From Prevotella conceptionensis 9403948 (GTDB lineage: Bacteria; Bacteroidota; Bacteroidia; Bacteroidales; Bacteroidaceae): a DNA stretch of 60,621 nucleotides. Positions 17,100 through 25,510 of this stretch are shown piece by piece. The notes under the pieces are model-generated. The model saw only the letters and a program-made list of their open reading frames with translations, was not told the DNA's origin and made no database searches. Each line of letters begins with the position of its first letter. Position 1 is the first letter of the stretch. Location: positions 252,016-312,636 of the forward strand of contig NZ_HE999446.1 of assembly GCF_000312305.1 (NCBI RefSeq), given 5' to 3'. A program made the position numbers and the translations under genes.

Positions 17100-17331
17100 G
17101 TTGACGAGTTGACAAGTAGATGAATGGACGAGTTTGCAAGTAGACGAGTTGACAAGTTGGCAAGTTAACAAGTAGACGAGTAGATGAATTGGCAAGTAGA
17201 CAAGTTAACTGGTTAACGAGTGGACGAGTTGACAAATAGATGAGTGGACGAGTTTGCAAGTAGACGAGCTAGCAAGTGGACGAGTTAGTGAGTTGACAAG
17301 CAGACGAGTTAACAAGTAGACTAATTAACGA
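17100..17331. repeat. Octamer array, 29 units of GTNGACRA type
   Basis: Twenty-nine consecutive 8-bp words (GTTGACGA, GTTGACAA, GTAGATGA, ATGGACGA and similar) without an indel over 232 bp. Afterwards come CTTTTCACC-type words (17405-17490). Confidence 0.88.
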
Positions 17332-17527
17332 ATAACAAGTATGTAAGTGTACGAGTTACAAGTGAATGAGTTTATAAGTAGATGAGTTTACACGGCGTCA
17401 GCCATCTTTTCACCTTTTCACCCTTTCACTCTTTCACCTTTAAAAGGCGTCAGCCATCTTTTCACCTTTTCACCCCTTCACCTTTAAAAGCCCCACCCAT
17501 TTTATTAATCTTAAACTTCAAAGCACT

Positions 17528-17638
17528 ATGAGCACCAAGAAACTATCAACCTTCAAGTTAATCATCAAAGTAATTGCCGCCATTGCCACTGCCGTGCTTG
17601 GCGTGATTGCAGGCAAAGGACTAGGCGATGAAGATTAG
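17528..17638 (+). CDS. Membrane microprotein, 36 aa (smalltalk-like)
   Basis: A 36-residue frame: a short basic start (MSTKKLSTFK), one hydrophobic helix (LIIKVIAAIATAVLGVIAG) and a polar acidic end (KGLGDED). This is the architecture of the so-called smalltalk proteins found beside HU-like and peptidoglycan-hydrolase genes in Bacteroides/Prevotella. It starts 458 bp after the HU-like gene and overlaps the next microprotein by 11 bp. Function is unknown; one membrane segment is compatible with a holin, a toxin or a membrane anchor. Confidence 0.65.
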   Translation: MSTKKLSTFKLIIKVIAAIATAVLGVIAGKGLGDED

Positions 17639-17735
17639 TCGCGAGCAGCGAGAGATGATACTCTTCATCCTCAAATCCATCGCCCTACTAGCCACCACCG
17701 TTGCAATATTCAGTTGCAGTTGGCTACTTAACTAG
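17628..17735 (+). CDS. Membrane microprotein, 35 aa, overlapping the previous one
   Basis: Starts inside the last codons of the preceding microprotein in another frame (11-bp overlap, ATG at 17628, upstream stop at 17638), which suggests translational coupling. Sequence: basic amphipathic start MKISREQREM, hydrophobic helix ILFILKSIALLATTVAIF, then SCSWLLN with a cysteine right after the helix. It has the helix-then-SC ending of smalltalk-type microproteins. A strong terminator follows 29 bp later, so the pair is the end of the transcript. Confidence 0.6.
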   Translation: MKISREQREMILFILKSIALLATTVAIFSCSWLLN

Positions 17736-17763
17736 CCTCTACCTTCACACACACGCCCTCGTT

Positions 17764-17800
17764 AACGCGGGTTGGGACAAGTTCCAAACCCGCGTTTTCT
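17764..17800 (+). terminator. Terminator after the microprotein pair
   Basis: AACGCGGGTTGG pairs with CCAAACCCGCGTT (one bulge), followed by TTTTCTTTCT. Confidence 0.88.
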
Positions 17801-17839
17801 TTCTCCCCCACCCCTATTTCGCATATAAAGCCTGTTCTT

Positions 17840-17864
17840 GACAGAAGAACATAAGGGACATAAG
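17840..17864. repeat. Left arm of a 25-bp inverted repeat
   Basis: Its reverse complement matches 19579-19603 at 22 of 25 positions. The pair encloses the transposase remnant and the PLD-like gene. It may be a terminal inverted repeat or a degenerate GAACATAAG-type word repeat. Confidence 0.45.
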
Positions 17865-18081
17865 CAAACAACATAACGAACACAGGCTAAGAACAAACGA
17901 ACATTTTTGATAGTCTCTGCATCTTTCTTACCTTACTAAGTAGACAAGTTAACGAGCAAGAAAGTTGATAAACCAACAAGTTTACCCAGCGTTATTCATT
18001 CTTTCACCTTTTCACTCTTTCACTTTTTCAACGTTAAAGCCTTTATAACTCCTTTCATCCTCTACTTGATCACTACTTTCT

Positions 18082-18372
18082 CTTGAGAATAACACTACAC
18101 TATGCAATAAATCACATTCTATCTTGCAGCAAATAGCATTTTACAATAGGCAAAATGCGATACAACATGCACTTAAAATGTTTCAGAATGAAAAGCTTAA
18201 GGACATTGTCCAGGTGGAGTGCTCCAAGCATAAAGACCTTGAAAAGTTCATCGTCAACTTATTAGGAACCATTGCTGCCTATTGACTGTTCCCAAAGGAA
18301 CCCAGTATCAATGTACACAAGGCTATAGACACACATCTTGCCTTGTTTTTGAATTCTTCGAACTCTTCATAA
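18082..18372 (+). pseudogene. Degenerate transposase C-terminus
   Basis: In one frame the sequence reads HSILQQIAFYNRQNAIQHAL, then KDLEKFIVNLLGTIAAY, an in-frame TGA (18283-18285), and LFPKEPSINV. The N-L-L-...-A-A-Y-(C)-x-F-P-K-K-P-S end is typical of DDE transposases of Bacteroidota insertion sequences. No ATG or catalytic core is left. The IS family is not identified. Confidence 0.6.
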
Positions 18373-18379
18373 TATTTGT

Positions 18380-19159
18380 CTATTCCATACTGTTTAGGAG
18401 ATTGTATTCCAATGTGAATTTAGTAGCAGATTCATTAGCGTTTTTACTAATAAGCACATTTTCGTCATTTTTAAACTCAGCATTTGTCGACCAATTGTAT
18501 GAGCCTGTAATAACCGTCTGATTATCAATTACACAGAATTTGTGGTGCATTTTTCCGCCTCTAGTCGCTTTAACAAATTTAAATGGAACTGTCTTCAGAT
18601 CTACTCCATATTTGCTATTGATGGCGTCATCATAGATCAAAACACCAACATCAACTCCAGCATTGTATTTTTCTATCAACTTATCTGCAATCGTCTGATT
18701 TGTAAACCATGCAATGGCTACTCTAATAGATACTTTTGCATCATCCAAAGCGTCAAGAATCTTCTTTTGACAATCTCTAAATGCCGTAGTGTTTTCTATT
18801 TGGGGCTGTTGATCAACAACGACTCCTTCTAATACGTAATTACCTTCATTGGTTTCTAGATGAAAACCATCCTCAGAAATAATCTCATTAATTGCATCAA
18901 CGTAATCAGGATGAGACGTAGCTATCTCCTCTAATAGCCGGCGCAAATCATCCTTTCCGTTTAATTTTGAAAGTCGATCTGTTAAATACTGGGACTTGGA
19001 AGTATTTAATCCATTATTATTCAATTGGGGAAGTTTGCCATTGTCCATCACATCATCCCTAAAAGAATAACGATTCATTACATGGACCCATTTTGTAGAC
19101 GTCTTTGCATCCCTTATTGTGTATGCAATTCTTTCAAAAGAACTATTTGCTAGTTTCAT
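18380..19159 (-). CDS. Phospholipase-D-like (HKD) nuclease domain protein
   Basis: A 259-residue protein with one HKD motif, MHHKFCVIDNQTVITGSYNW (204-223), catalytic His205, Lys207 and Asp212. Upstream is the paired strand-helix segment typical of Nuc-type PLD enzymes (VSIRVAIAWFTNQTIADKL, 143-161, then VDVGVLIYDD). Such single-motif proteins act as dimers and usually cleave DNA. The N-terminal 110 residues are helical and not recognised. It is AT-rich, stands alone, and lies next to transposase debris, so it is probably acquired. A defence or DNA-processing role is likely but not shown. A weak -7 box (TAATTTTG on the minus strand) is at 19312-19319. Confidence 0.8.
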   Translation of the reverse strand: MKLANSSFERIAYTIRDAKTSTKWVHVMNRYSFRDDVMDNGKLPQLNNNGLNTSKSQYLTDRLSKLNGKDDLRRLLEEIATSHPDYVDAINEIISEDGFHLETNEGNYVLEGVVVDQQPQIENTTAFRDCQKKILDALDDAKVSIRVAIAWFTNQTIADKLIEKYNAGVDVGVLIYDDAINSKYGVDLKTVPFKFVKATRGGKMHHKFCVIDNQTVITGSYNWSTNAEFKNDENVLISKNANESATKFTLEYNLLNSME

Positions 19160-19578
19160 ATTGTATTTAAATATCTTTGACCGACATTAGCCATTGTAAA
19201 AAATGAAGTCGTCTTGAATTATATAAAGCCTATACTATAAATTGAGAGAGACTTCCCTTTCTGTATTACAGTAGCAAGATTAAAACTCCTCTCATGTTAC
19301 AAAGTACTGGACAAAATTACATAAAAAACACGATGTATAAGCCTGTATAGATAAATTTCTTTTCGGTTTAATAGAGGAAAGTCAATATACTTTGAAAAAC
19401 AGCCTTGTTTATCAGTGGTAAAACGCAGCTATATCTCGAAAAAAGTATCTGCTGGAAGTAATTGAGTCTATGCCCTATAAGTTCAAGACGAAGTTATAGC
19501 AACACTTATAAAGGTGAAAAGATGTAACAACCATACGCGTTTATTTACTATGGAGATGGAATAATCGCATTGATTCAC

Positions 19579-19603
19579 CTTATGTTCCTTTTGTTCTTAT
19601 GTC
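19579..19603. repeat. Right arm of the 25-bp inverted repeat
   Basis: Mate of 17840-17864 (CTTATGTTCCTTTTGTTC...). Otherwise 19160-19725 holds no gene that I can support. Confidence 0.45.
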
Positions 19604-19725
19604 AAAACGGTCTGTTGCTATTTAAATGCCGCAGTTTCTATGTCTAATACGCAAGAATAGAATCTGTCAATTCGTTAACTTGTTGGCTTATTAACTCATC
19701 AACTAACTAACAGGCTAAAAACAAA

Positions 19726-19768
19726 ATGTGAGAACATTCTATGGCCTCGACATAGAACGTTCTCACAT
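19726..19768 (-). terminator. Terminator of the sdhCAB operon
   Basis: 18-bp stem ATGTGAGAACATTCTATG / CATAGAACGTTCTCACAT with a 7-nt loop and one mismatch, followed on the minus strand by TTTGTTTTTAG. A second hairpin (AACATCTGCAC / GTGTAGATGTT) lies between it and the sdhB stop. Confidence 0.85.
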
Positions 19769-19850
19769 GATTGGGCACAGGCGAAACATCTGCACCTGCA
19801 CTTAGGCAAGTGTAGATGTTCGTTGCACAGGTTTGGTTATGCCCTGGGGT

Positions 19851-20606
19851 TTAGTCGGCCAACTTAGCCGAAATAAACTCGCGGTTAAGGCGTGCGATGT
19901 TGGCGATAGACTCGTTCTTGGGGCATTCGGCCTCGCAAGCGCGGGTGTTGGTGCAGTTTCCAAAACCCAACTCTTCCATCGTCATCACCATTGCCTTGGC
20001 GCGTTTGGCTGCCTCGGGCTTTCCTTGGGGCAACAATGCTAGCTGACTGACCTTCGAACTAACGAAAAGCATGGCCGAACCATTCTTACAAGCGGCTACG
20101 CAAGCGCCACAACCGATACACGTTGCGCAGTCCATTGCCTCGTCTGCATCTTCCTTGGGGATGAGGATGGCGTTGGCATCCTGGGGCTGACCCGTGCGAA
20201 TGGTGGTGTAACCGCCTGCTTGGATAATCTTATCAAATGCGCCGCGGTCTACCATACAGTCTTTAATGACTGGGAAACCTGCCGAACGCCAAGGTTCGAC
20301 GGTTATCACGTCGCCATCGTTAAAGCGACGCATGTACAGCTGACAGGTGGTTGCACCCGTAGCAGGGCCGTGCGGATGGCCGTTGATGTAGAGCGAACAC
20401 ATACCGCAGATGCCTTCGCGACAGTCGTGGTCGAATACGAAAGGCTCTTGGCGTGCCTCGATAAGCTGTTCGTTAAGGATGTCGAGCATCTCTAAGAACG
20501 AAGTGTCGCCAGGTATATCTTTCATTTCGAACGTATCAAAATGCCCTTTGGCTTTGGGTCCATTCTGACGCCACACTTTAAGTGTGAAACTTATATTTTT
20601 GTCCAT
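19851..20606 (-). CDS. sdhB: Succinate dehydrogenase/fumarate reductase iron-sulfur subunit
   Basis: The electron-transfer subunit linking the flavoprotein to the membrane cytochrome. 251 residues. The N-terminal ferredoxin domain has the [2Fe-2S] ligands in [10 protein letters not shown] (61-70) with a further Cys at 88. The C-terminal half has two Cys clusters, [17 protein letters not shown] and [14 protein letters not shown], for [4Fe-4S] and [3Fe-4S]. It is the last gene of the C-A-B operon, 63 bp after the flavoprotein gene. In anaerobic Bacteroidota the complex usually works as fumarate reductase in the path from oxaloacetate (made by PckA) to succinate; sequence alone does not fix the direction. 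Confidence 0.96.
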   Translation of the reverse strand: MDKNISFTLKVWRQNGPKAKGHFDTFEMKDIPGDTSFLEMLDILNEQLIEARQEPFVFDHDCREGICGMCSLYINGHPHGPATGATTCQLYMRRFNDGDVITVEPWRSAGFPVIKDCMVDRGAFDKIIQAGGYTTIRTGQPQDANAILIPKEDADEAMDCATCIGCGACVAACKNGSAMLFVSSKVSQLALLPQGKPEAAKRAKAMVMTMEELGFGNCTNTRACEAECPKNESIANIARLNREFISAKLAD

Positions 20607-20669
20607 GTGATTTACTTTTGTTTAAGTTGACGAGAGTTAACCCGTCAACTTGTCAACTCGTTAACTTAA

Positions 20670-22652
20670 TTATTGCTTATAGTTACGTGTTTGAACCTTT
20701 ATCGCTTCGTATTCCAGAGGCTCCTTAATGAGTTCGGGCTCGGTGGTGTCGTCGCCTTGATACTTCCAACAACCAACGTAGAAGTAGTTCTCGTCGTCGC
20801 GTTTAGCCTCACCTTCTTCCGTTTGGTATTCCTCGCGGAAGTGTCCGCCGCAACTCTCGTTACGCGAAAGTGCGTCGTAGGCTTCGAGCTCGCCCATGAT
20901 GATAAAGTCGCGCAGGTGGATAGCCTTGTCAAGCTCAACGTTCAGTCCTTCTTTCGAACCAGGGATGAAGAGGTTGCTGTCGAACTCCTTACGCAGCTCT
21001 TTCAACTTCTTGATACCCTCGCGCAAGCCTTCGGCCGTGCGACCCATACCCACGTGTTCCCATAGGATATGGCCCAGTTCCTTGTGTATCGAGTCTACCG
21101 AACGCTGACCTTGAATGCCCATCAGCCTGTCTATCTCGGCCTGCACACCTTTCTCGGCCTCCGCAAACTCGGGCAGGTCGGTAGAAAGACGTGGCCAAAT
21201 AGCTTGGTCGGCCAAGTAGTTTTGGATGGTGTAAGGCAGCACAAAGTAGCCGTCGGCAAGACCTTGCATCAGTGCAGACGCACCCAAGCGGTTTGCTCCG
21301 TGGTCGGAGAAGTTGCACTCGCCGATGGCGAAAAGCCCCTTAATAGAGGTCATCAACTCATAATCTACCCAGATGCCACCCATCGTGTAGTGTATGGCAG
21401 GGTAAATCATCATCGGGTTGTAATACTTCACGCCATTAATTTCGTTGGCCAACTCGCCGGGATTAACGTCGGTTATCTCTTCGTACATGTCGAAGAGGTT
21501 GCCATAACGCTGACGAATGGCATCGATGCCCAGGCGTTCGATGCTCTCAGAGAAATCGAGGAATACTGCAAGACCCGTGTTGTTAACACCAAATCCCTTG
21601 TCGCAACGCTCTTTGGCGGCACGCGAAGCCACGTCGCGAGGCACCAAGTTGCCGAAGGCGGGATAGCGACGTTCCAAGTAATAGTCGCGATCTTCTTCGG
21701 GAATGTCCGAACCGCGTTTCTGTCCAGCTTGCAATGCCTTAGCATCTTCAATCTTCTTGGGCACCCAAATACGGCCGTCGTTACGCAACGACTCGGACAT
21801 CAACGTCAGTTTAGACTGCTTGTCGCCGTGTACGGGAATACATGTGGGGTGAATTTGCACGTAAGCAGGGTTGGCAAAGTAGGCACCCTTGCGGTAACAC
21901 TGTATGGCGGCGGTGCAGTTGCAGCCCATCGCGTTGGTAGAGAGGAAGTAGGCGTTGCCATATCCACCGGTAGCAATAACCACGGCGTTGGCCGAGAAAC
22001 GTTCTAGCTTACCCGTAACGAGGTTCTTGGCGATGATACCGCGTGCGCGGTCGTCGACGATAACCACGTCTTCCATCTCGTAACGCGTGTACAGTTTTAC
22101 CTTTCCTGCGTGCACTTGGCAGCTCAGGGCCGAATATGCACCCAGCAAAAGTTGCTGTCCCGTTTGTCCTTTGGCGTAGAACGTACGGCTTACTTGGGCT
22201 CCACCGAACGAACGGTTGGCCAACATGCCGCCGTATTCGCGTGCGAAGGGTACGCCTTGCGCCACACATTGGTCGATAATGCTGTTGCTAACCTCGGCCA
22301 AGCGGTAAACGTTGGCCTCGCGAGCGCGGTAGTCGCCACCTTTTACGGTGTCGTAGAATAGGCGATACACCGAGTCGCCATCGTTTTGATAGTTCTTTGC
22401 GGCGTTGATACCACCTTGTGCGGCGATGGAGTGTGCCCTTCGTGGCGAGTCTTGTATGCAGAAGTTCAGCACATTGAAACCCATTTCGCCAAGAGAAGCG
22501 GCTGCACTGGCGCCGGCAAGACCAGTTCCCACCACGATAACGTCGAGTTTGAGTTTGTTCTTGGGGTTAACCAGTCGCTGGTGAGCCTTATAGTTGGTCC
22601 ATTTCTCAGCTACGGGTCCTTCGGGAATTCTCGAATCTATTTTAATAGCCAT
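20670..22652 (-). CDS. sdhA: Succinate dehydrogenase/fumarate reductase flavoprotein subunit
   Basis: The catalytic subunit, with covalently bound FAD. The start at 22652 ([12 protein letters not shown]) is preferred over the upstream frame extension, which would overlap sdhC. The 660-residue protein has the dinucleotide fold [13 protein letters not shown] (about 39-51), the flavin-linking histidine in [11 protein letters not shown], and the substrate-binding GGIWVDYE and [11 protein letters not shown] segments. Length and features fit the Bacteroides/Wolinella-type enzymes. It is the middle gene of the C-A-B operon. Confidence 0.96.
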   Translation of the reverse strand: MAIKIDSRIPEGPVAEKWTNYKAHQRLVNPKNKLKLDVIVVGTGLAGASAAASLGEMGFNVLNFCIQDSPRRAHSIAAQGGINAAKNYQNDGDSVYRLFYDTVKGGDYRAREANVYRLAEVSNSIIDQCVAQGVPFAREYGGMLANRSFGGAQVSRTFYAKGQTGQQLLLGAYSALSCQVHAGKVKLYTRYEMEDVVIVDDRARGIIAKNLVTGKLERFSANAVVIATGGYGNAYFLSTNAMGCNCTAAIQCYRKGAYFANPAYVQIHPTCIPVHGDKQSKLTLMSESLRNDGRIWVPKKIEDAKALQAGQKRGSDIPEEDRDYYLERRYPAFGNLVPRDVASRAAKERCDKGFGVNNTGLAVFLDFSESIERLGIDAIRQRYGNLFDMYEEITDVNPGELANEINGVKYYNPMMIYPAIHYTMGGIWVDYELMTSIKGLFAIGECNFSDHGANRLGASALMQGLADGYFVLPYTIQNYLADQAIWPRLSTDLPEFAEAEKGVQAEIDRLMGIQGQRSVDSIHKELGHILWEHVGMGRTAEGLREGIKKLKELRKEFDSNLFIPGSKEGLNVELDKAIHLRDFIIMGELEAYDALSRNESCGGHFREEYQTEEGEAKRDDENYFYVGCWKYQGDDTTEPELIKEPLEYEAIKVQTRNYKQ

Positions 22653-22681
22653 AATCTTTATCTTTTTATACGTATCATGAT

Positions 22682-23368
22682 TTAAGCGCAGCAGCACAAG
22701 CTAGGTGCGCAACCGAAAGCGAAGGCCAACACTACAATGAGGAAACCCAACATGAGCAGCGTGGTGTAAACCAAGCCGATGGTTTTCCAACGATTGAACC
22801 ATACCTTGCCGTTAATGCCAAGGCTTTGCATGGCACTCCAAAAACCGTGCGAGAGATGAAACCAAATGGCCCCCAACCACACGATGTAGAGCACAACATA
22901 AACGGGATTGGAGAATGTTTCCTTGATGTAAGCGAACCCGTCGGCGGGATGATACTGCATGTGCATCCCCGTAAGTTCAGCGAACATCATGTTGTACCAG
23001 AAGTTGTAGAGGTGCAACACCATGCCCAGGACGATGATGATACCCAGAACAAGCATGTTTTGCGATGCCCACTCCACCTTCTCGTGCCTGCTGGTAACGG
23101 CGTAACGCTCGTTTCCGCGGGCTCTGCGGTTTTGTGCCGTGAGGATGAAGGCATACACGATGTGCGCCACCGTCAGGGCTCCAAGACCCATCGTGGCAAC
23201 TACGGCATACCAATTGGCACCCAAAAACTCGCAGATCATGTTGTATGCCTCGCCCGAGAACAGCGCAACGATGTTCATCGACATGTGAAATGTCAGGAAC
23301 AGAACGAGCGCCACGCCGGTTACAGACATGACAACCTTTCTACCGATAGAAGAATTGATTAACCACAT
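22682..23368 (-). CDS. sdhC: Succinate dehydrogenase/fumarate reductase cytochrome b subunit
   Basis: The single membrane-anchor subunit (type B) carrying two hemes b and the quinone site. 228 residues with five hydrophobic helices and conserved histidines, including TFHMSMN (helix 1), [17 protein letters not shown] and [15 protein letters not shown]. It is the first gene of the operon; the flavoprotein gene starts 29 bp after its stop. The C-terminus [10 protein letters not shown] has a cluster of cysteines, which is unusual. A good promoter lies about 310 bp upstream. Confidence 0.93.
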   Translation of the reverse strand: MWLINSSIGRKVVMSVTGVALVLFLTFHMSMNIVALFSGEAYNMICEFLGANWYAVVATMGLGALTVAHIVYAFILTAQNRRARGNERYAVTSRHEKVEWASQNMLVLGIIIVLGMVLHLYNFWYNMMFAELTGMHMQYHPADGFAYIKETFSNPVYVVLYIVWLGAIWFHLSHGFWSAMQSLGINGKVWFNRWKTIGLVYTTLLMLGFLIVVLAFAFGCAPSLCCCA

Positions 23369-23688
23369 AAATTGATTGAAATTTAATTATTAATTATGTT
23401 TGTATTTTTTCCTGTTATCTATCGTGTTTGTTTTAGGCGAGCCTGGCAATCCCCACGTGCCGAAGGGCCGTCTTTTGCGTTGCGCATCATGGTTTGGGGG
23501 CTAGTTGGGCATGTTTGCGCCTTACCTTTCGACACACGGAACGCGCTTGTTCCCCCAAAGAATAGCGCACACCCTGCACGATAAGACGCAAGCTCGGCCG
23601 ATGTCTCCGGCTAAAATTTGCACAAGAAACAAACTTTTTGCCCGTTGGCAATACCTTGATTTAGGTATGCTACTTGCGTAACACGATG

Positions 23689-23718
23689 CAAAAATACTAT
23701 ATTTTGGTGAGTATTCAA
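23689..23718 (-). promoter_or_regulatory. Candidate promoter of sdhCAB
   Basis: On the minus strand TTTG (23718-23715) and TATTTTTG (23696-23689) are 18 bp apart. The leader to sdhC would be about 310 nt, with no gene in it. Confidence 0.45.
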
Positions 23719-23914
23719 AGTATTTTTGACGCTTTATTACACCATTTCGCACTATCAATACTCACACCATATACCCCTCGAACATTGACAAATGGCAGCC
23801 TAAAGCCCGCAACGGCGGCAAGAAGTGGACCTTATTGCCCCAAATATCTTCTTCTTGACACCGCGAAATGCCTTTTACTAGCTGGATGTAAACGCCACAA
23901 TGCGAAACACCACG

Positions 23915-24010
23915 CGAAAAATAACTTTTCTAAAAGCCATTTCCTGACCAAAAATCGCTTTTAGAAAAGTTATTTTTCGTATATAATTCGCTTTTGAAAA
24001 AGTTATTTTG
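23915..24010. promoter_or_regulatory. Inverted repeat plus half-site upstream of the AAA ATPase gene
   Basis: A perfect 23-bp inverted repeat (CGAAAAATAACTTTTC... at 23915-23937 and its complement at 23957-23979) with a 19-nt spacer. A third, slightly changed copy of one arm (GCTTTTGAAAAAGTTATTTT) lies at about 23990-24009, directly abutting the -7 box. This looks like an operator with three half-sites, or a hairpin overlapping the promoter. Confidence 0.65.
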
Positions 24011-24018
24011 TACATTTG
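24011..24018 (+). promoter_or_regulatory. -7 box for the AAA ATPase gene
   Basis: TACATTTG. A TTTG at 23993-23996, inside the third half-site, is closer than normal for -33. The leader is about 25 nt. Confidence 0.55.
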
Positions 24019-24048
24019 CACAAGTATTCATTTACCAATTAACGAGAT

Positions 24049-25254
24049 ATGGAACAAAACGATGTTTTCCCCTTGTTGACAGCCTATCATCGTAGACTAG
24101 CCACCACAGATATGCGGTTTGTGCGATTTCTTCACGACAAGATAAACTGGAAGTCAAGACTAATTGGCATACGCGGATCGCGCGGAACAGGCAAAACCAC
24201 TTTGCTTTTGCAACACATAAAAAAGCATTTTCACGATGTCGACAATGCGCTTTGGGTTTCATTAGACAACATTTGGTTCAAAACTCACAGTCTTCCACAG
24301 CTTGTGGAATACCTTTATAGTCACGGGTTGAGGTATCTTTTCGTTGATGAAGTTCACAAATATCCCGATTGGGTTATTGTTCTGAAAAACATCTACGACA
24401 GCTATCCCGACCTAAATGTGGTATATACAGGTTCGTCTATACTGGAAATAGACAACTCCAAAACCGACCTTTCCCGCCGCCAGTCGCTCTATACACTGCC
24501 CGTGATGTCGTTCAGAGAATATCTTGCTTTCTCTGGCACTCTGAATATCCCGCCCATTACATTAAACGATTTGCTAGCCAACCACGTTTCCCTATCCATG
24601 AACTTAACCTCGCAAGGCGTTATACTCAAAGCCTTCAACGACTACCTGGTGAAGGGTTGCTATCCGTTCTTTATGGAAGCCGGCGACGACTACCACATGC
24701 GGCTTGCCGCCATCGCATCCTTGGTGATAGAAAGCGACATGCCTGCCGTTGAAAATGTTTCGTACGCAACAGTAGAGAAAACGAAGAAATTGCTAGCTAT
24801 CATTTCCCAAAGCGTTCCGTTAGTGCCAAACATAAACAAGCTTGGACAAGCGCTAGAAACAACCCGCGACAATTGTTTGAGAATGCTCTACACGCTAGAC
24901 AAGGCTCAAATCGTTTCATTACTAACAAAGACAGAGAAAAACTACAAACACTTATCTTCTCCCGAAAAAATATACATAGGCAACACCAACCTGATGGAAG
25001 CCCTGGGGACGAATACCAATGTTGGCAATAAGCGTGAGGCCTTTTTCTACAACCAGCTGCAAGCGGTGGCAAGCGTAACCATGCCACAAAAGGGAGATTT
25101 CCTCATAAATGGCAAATTTCTTTTTGAAGTAGGCGGTTCTGGCAAAAGTTTTGAGCAGATAAAAGATGAGCCCGACAGCTTTCTTGCCGTTGACGACATT
25201 GAAATAGGTACCAGAAACAGAATTCCCCTGTGGATGTTTGGATTACTTTATTAA
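24049..25254 (+). CDS. AAA-family ATPase (AAA_14/DUF4143 type)
   Basis: A 401-residue P-loop ATPase. Walker A is GSRGTGKTTL (43-52), Walker B YLFVDEVHKY (96-105), and sensor-type VVYTGSS follows near 125. The C-terminal part (about 230-401) carries a winged-helix-like segment (LVPNINKLGQALETTRDNCL) and the nuclease-like DUF4143 end with LINGKFLFEVGGSGK. This family is abundant in Bacteroidota and often hypervariable; its function is not established, with roles in defence or DNA handling proposed. It is a single gene with its own promoter and unusual upstream repeats. Confidence 0.88.
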   Translation: MEQNDVFPLLTAYHRRLATTDMRFVRFLHDKINWKSRLIGIRGSRGTGKTTLLLQHIKKHFHDVDNALWVSLDNIWFKTHSLPQLVEYLYSHGLRYLFVDEVHKYPDWVIVLKNIYDSYPDLNVVYTGSSILEIDNSKTDLSRRQSLYTLPVMSFREYLAFSGTLNIPPITLNDLLANHVSLSMNLTSQGVILKAFNDYLVKGCYPFFMEAGDDYHMRLAAIASLVIESDMPAVENVSYATVEKTKKLLAIISQSVPLVPNINKLGQALETTRDNCLRMLYTLDKAQIVSLLTKTEKNYKHLSSPEKIYIGNTNLMEALGTNTNVGNKREAFFYNQLQAVASVTMPQKGDFLINGKFLFEVGGSGKSFEQIKDEPDSFLAVDDIEIGTRNRIPLWMFGLLY

Positions 25255-25510
25255 TCGGGTAGAGTTCTAAAAGTTACTTTCTGTGTAGGTACTGTTAGAA
25301 CTCACCTATAATGTCTTCAGTACAATTTACTTTGCAAATTTATCCCCCCAACCGCTTTGTTGTCTCGTGAATAATCAATATATTTGCAGCCATATAACAA
25401 GGAAACCATCTTGCGCGAGCAGCATAACGAAGTGGCGCAAACGCCACCCTGCCCTACCATCAGCTATCCGAACAATCGCATATAATATAAAGACATACCA
25501 ATTTTTGACG

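Noticed and set aside
17100..17331. CRISPR or coding repeat
   Set aside because: 8-bp period without spacers, and 8 is not a multiple of three, so it is neither CRISPR nor a coding repeat.
21069..22007. 312-codon frame antisense to sdhA
   Set aside because: The opposite strand encodes the conserved flavoprotein; no features in the antisense product.
24690..25087. Minus-strand frames opposite the AAA ATPase
   Set aside because: Shadow frames; the plus strand has Walker A and B motifs and the family C-terminus.
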